From positions 2,108,001-2,172,000 of the forward strand of contig NZ_JAFBCT010000001.1 in NCBI RefSeq assembly GCF_016907835.1: a stretch of 64,000 nucleotides of DNA. The letters run 5' to 3'. This document shows positions 61,858 through 64,000 of this stretch, piece by piece (the first letter of the stretch is position 1; the number at the start of each line of letters is the position of its first letter). Source of the stretch: Agromyces cerinus (lineage in GTDB: Bacteria > Actinomycetota > Actinomycetes > Actinomycetales > Microbacteriaceae). The notes below the pieces were generated by a model. That model did not search any database, was not told the origin of the DNA, and worked only from the letters and a program-made list of their open reading frames with translations. The translations under genes and the position numbers were made by a program.

Positions 61858-63075
61858 ATGGCCAGACCTCCACTCACTCTAGCCGCGTTGGCCACGGCGG
61901 CGGTGCCCGGACTCGAGGTGCGAGCGGTGCGTGCGCACACCCGCAAGAGCCACGGTGCATTCGACGCGGTGCTGCTGCGCACGACCGACGACCGCATGCT
62001 CGTGCTGCGGGTGCCCCGCTCGCAGTCCGCCGAATCCGAGCAGTCCGCCGACCTCGTGGCGCTCCGTGCGCTCACCCCGGGCATCCGCTCCCGACTGCCG
62101 TTCGAGATCCCCGAGGTCGTCGGACAAGCGCCCATCGACGGCACCCGTGCCGTCGTCACGTCGTTCGTTCCCGGAGCCGTGCGGTCCGCCGACGAACTCA
62201 CCGAGCACGACGGCATCGCGACGTCGGTCGGCCTCGCCCTCGCCGCGATGCATGCGCTGCCGACCGGATTCATCGCCGACGCCGGCCTCTCACGCCAGAC
62301 CGCCGACGAGTCGCACGAGGCCGTCGTCGAACTCATCGGCCGTGCCGCCGACACCGGCCACCTGCCCGCCGCGTTGCTGCGGCGTTGGGAGGAGGCGACC
62401 GACGACGCCGCACTCTGGCGGTTCCGCCCGACCGTCGTGAACGGCGCCCTGGCGGCTGATTCGCTGCTCGTCGACGGCGATGCCGTGACCGGTCTGATCG
62501 GCTGGTCGGCGCTCGCCCAGGGCGACCCCGCCCGCGACCTGCACTGGCTGCTCACGTCACGGGGCGCCGCCGCCGAGCGCGCACTCGACGCCTACTTCGG
62601 AGCTCGCGCCGGCGAGGCCGACGGGCACCTGCCGCAGCGCGCCCTGCTCTACGGCGAGCTCGAGCTCGCGAAATGGCTGCTGCACGGCGTCGAGGCCCGC
62701 GACGAGGCGATCATCGCCGACGCCGTCGGCCTGCTCGACGGTCTCGTCGAGAGCGTGCACGACCATTCGAGCGAACCGCTCTCCCCCGACACCGGACCCG
62801 TGCTCACCGTCGGCGACGTCGAGCGCATGCTCGACGAGACGCCGCGCGACGGCCTGCCGCGGGAGGCCGGGGCGAGCCTGCTCACCGACAGCTACGACTT
62901 CTCCGACCTCGAGCGCCGCGAAGCCGGTGAACGCGACACCGCGCCGTTCGACGCGACCGCGCCGATCCCCCTCGACCTCTCGGACTGGGGCGACGCCGCT
63001 CAGAGCGACGACGACAGCGCCGGTGCGGATGCCGCGACCGACGCCCAGGCCCGCCGCAACGCCGCCTCGTCGTAG
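61858..63075 (+). CDS. APH-like phosphotransferase fold protein, apparent pseudokinase
   Basis: A 405-residue protein with the aminoglycoside-phosphotransferase fold. The usual HGDxxxxN catalytic loop reads NGALAADS (residues 195-202) and the metal-binding IDW reads IGW (214-216), so catalytic Asp and Asn are lost. The C-terminal 130 residues are Asp/Glu-rich and disordered. TAAGCT at 61845-61850 lies 7 bp before the ATG, fitting a leaderless transcript. The end overlaps the convergent helicase gene by 76 bp. Possible roles are nucleotide sensing or protein scaffolding. Confidence 0.7.
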   Translation: MARPPLTLAALATAAVPGLEVRAVRAHTRKSHGAFDAVLLRTTDDRMLVLRVPRSQSAESEQSADLVALRALTPGIRSRLPFEIPEVVGQAPIDGTRAVVTSFVPGAVRSADELTEHDGIATSVGLALAAMHALPTGFIADAGLSRQTADESHEAVVELIGRAADTGHLPAALLRRWEEATDDAALWRFRPTVVNGALAADSLLVDGDAVTGLIGWSALAQGDPARDLHWLLTSRGAAAERALDAYFGARAGEADGHLPQRALLYGELELAKWLLHGVEARDEAIIADAVGLLDGLVESVHDHSSEPLSPDTGPVLTVGDVERMLDETPRDGLPREAGASLLTDSYDFSDLERREAGERDTAPFDATAPIPLDLSDWGDAAQSDDDSAGADAATDAQARRNAASS

Positions 63076-64000
63076 ATGGCGTCGGGTCTGATGACCTGAT
63101 CGTCTTCGACGAAGTAGAAGACCGCGTCGATCGCGTCGGGCTCGATGCCCGCCCAATTCGCGTAGGCGAGGCGGTAGAGCGCGAGCTGCGTCTGCTTCAG
63201 TTCGAGGTCGTGCGCGTCGCGCGGGGCCTTGCCGGTCTTCCAGTCGACGACCTGGTGACGGATGCCGCGCCGCCCGAGTTCGCTCGACGGCTCGATGTCG
63301 AACACGGCGTCGAGCTTGCACACGAAGACGTTCTCGCCGATCGGCAGGTGCAGCTCGATCTCGACGGCCGACGGCTTGCGACCGCCCCACTCCGAGGCCT
63401 CGAAGGTGGCCTGCAGCTCGCGGAGCCGCTCGGCGGTGGGATCGGCAACCCGTTCGTCGAGCGGGATGTCGAGCTCGGCGTACACCTCGAGACCGTCGAG
63501 CGCGTCGATGGCGGCGGCCTCGAGCTCACCGGTCGAGCGCTGTTCGACCCACTGGTGGAACAGCGTGCCGATGCGGGTCGCCCGGTACGGCCGCTGCGGC
63601 ATCGGCCGGCGCAACTGCGCGGCGACTGCGGCGGGATCGTCGACGTAGTCCTTGAACCGCGAGGCGGGCACGCGCACGGGCACCTCGGCGGTGCCCGGCC
63701 CCTCGGCGCGCCGTCGGCGTTCTTCGAGCAGCAGCCTGATGCGGTCGGCGAGCACCGGCCCGATGCCCTCGCCGCTCGGTCGCGCCGCCGCCGCGCGCAC
63801 GGCCTCGGCGGCGGCGACGACGGCAGGTCGACGGATGCCGAGCGGGTCGAGCGGCCAGCGCACGCGTTCGGTCGAGCCGGCCCGCGGGTTCTCGTCGTGC
63901 TCGGGTGCGCCGGGCAGCACGCCGGCCTCGATCACTCCGGCGGTCACGAGTTCGCGGAGGAACGGGCTCGGCTTGCGCGGCGCCTTCTGGCTCGCCCACC
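63000..64000 (-). CDS. AdnB-like ATP-dependent helicase-nuclease, C-terminal part (5' cut by window)
   Basis: The visible 333 residues are the end of a UvrD/PD-(D/E)XK fusion: WASQKAPRKPSPFL at the window edge, then RATRIGTLFHQWVEQRS, and the RecB-type nuclease motifs CKLDAVFD and HQVVDWKTGK, and QTQLALYRLAY. Such proteins process double-strand breaks (AdnAB in mycobacteria). Position next to nudC-uvrD2 parallels Rv3201c (AdnB). The frame is open to the window edge. The 3' end overlaps the pseudokinase gene. Confidence 0.8.
   Translation of the reverse strand, partial: WASQKAPRKPSPFLRELVTAGVIEAGVLPGAPEHDENPRAGSTERVRWPLDPLGIRRPAVVAAAEAVRAAAARPSGEGIGPVLADRIRLLLEERRRRAEGPGTAEVPVRVPASRFKDYVDDPAAVAAQLRRPMPQRPYRATRIGTLFHQWVEQRSTGELEAAAIDALDGLEVYAELDIPLDERVADPTAERLRELQATFEASEWGGRKPSAVEIELHLPIGENVFVCKLDAVFDIEPSSELGRRGIRHQVVDWKTGKAPRDAHDLELKQTQLALYRLAYANWAGIEPDAIDAVFYFVEDDQVIRPDAIYDEAALRRAWASVAASAPALSSSL

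Overview
The window is high-GC actinobacterial chromosome. Gene content, GC-rich codon use and the DUF7144, DUF7882 and UPF0182 families point to Microbacteriaceae, something Agromyces-like. This is inference; there is no rRNA to settle it. No insertion sequence, phage, integrase or CRISPR array was seen. Most genes sit in tight minus-strand operons with 4-bp stop/start overlaps.

Layout. 1-3.5 kb: cell-surface polymer genes (CDP-glycerol glycerophosphotransferase-like, two family-2 glycosyltransferases, a CDP-alcohol phosphatidyltransferase). 3.6-8.1 kb: HtrA-type protease, PLP aminotransferase, nitrilase-family hydrolase, DUF7144 membrane protein. 8.3-11 kb: a large LuxR/MalT-type ATPase regulator and a small carboxymuconolactone-decarboxylase-like protein. 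11.2-13.4 kb: HelR-type RNA polymerase motor behind a rifamycin-associated element. 13.5-22 kb: complete 4-hydroxybenzoate/protocatechuate (beta-ketoadipate) operon under an IclR regulator. 22.1-25.1 kb: second CMD-like protein, AI-2E transporter, SHOCT membrane protein, universal stress protein. 25.2-32 kb: arsenic island. 32-34.3 kb: small genes and a CorA remnant. 34.3-49.1 kb: glycan use (GH95, GH38, ABC importer, ROK regulator, mannose-6-phosphate isomerase, ROK kinase, LacI). 49.4-50 kb: two identical initiator tRNA genes. 50.2-51.6 kb: chitinase. 51.7-64 kb: methyltransferase, then a housekeeping block (UPF0182, YlbL protease, Zincin_2, ThiF-associated-like protein, UvrD2, NudC, pseudokinase, AdnB-like helicase-nuclease) that parallels the Mycobacterium tuberculosis Rv3193c-Rv3201c neighbourhood.

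How the genes work together. PobA makes protocatechuate; PcaHG, PcaB, PcaL, PcaIJ and PcaF take it to succinyl-CoA and acetyl-CoA; a 17-bp palindrome just before pobA is the probable IclR-family operator. In the arsenic island two free-standing ArsC-type reductases are coupled to an adjacent thioredoxin reductase, with an aquaglyceroporin, an ArsR-ArsC fusion, an ArsO-like monooxygenase, a cysteine-bearing ArsR and an MFS carrier; no ArsB or Acr3 is present. Two ATAGA-N6-TCTAT operators and a separate ATATTGA/TCAATAT pair suggest two ArsR circuits. In the glycan region, GH95 acts outside the cell, the ABC importer brings in oligosaccharide, cytoplasmic GH38 releases mannose, and the ROK kinase and isomerase feed it to glycolysis.

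The least-described feature is a recurring ATGAT-centred box (CGAATGATTCG-like) in three intergenic regions, before the LuxR regulator/DUF7144 pair, a CMD-like gene, the AI-2E transporter and the SHOCT membrane protein. It may define a small envelope regulon of the neighbouring MalT-like regulator.
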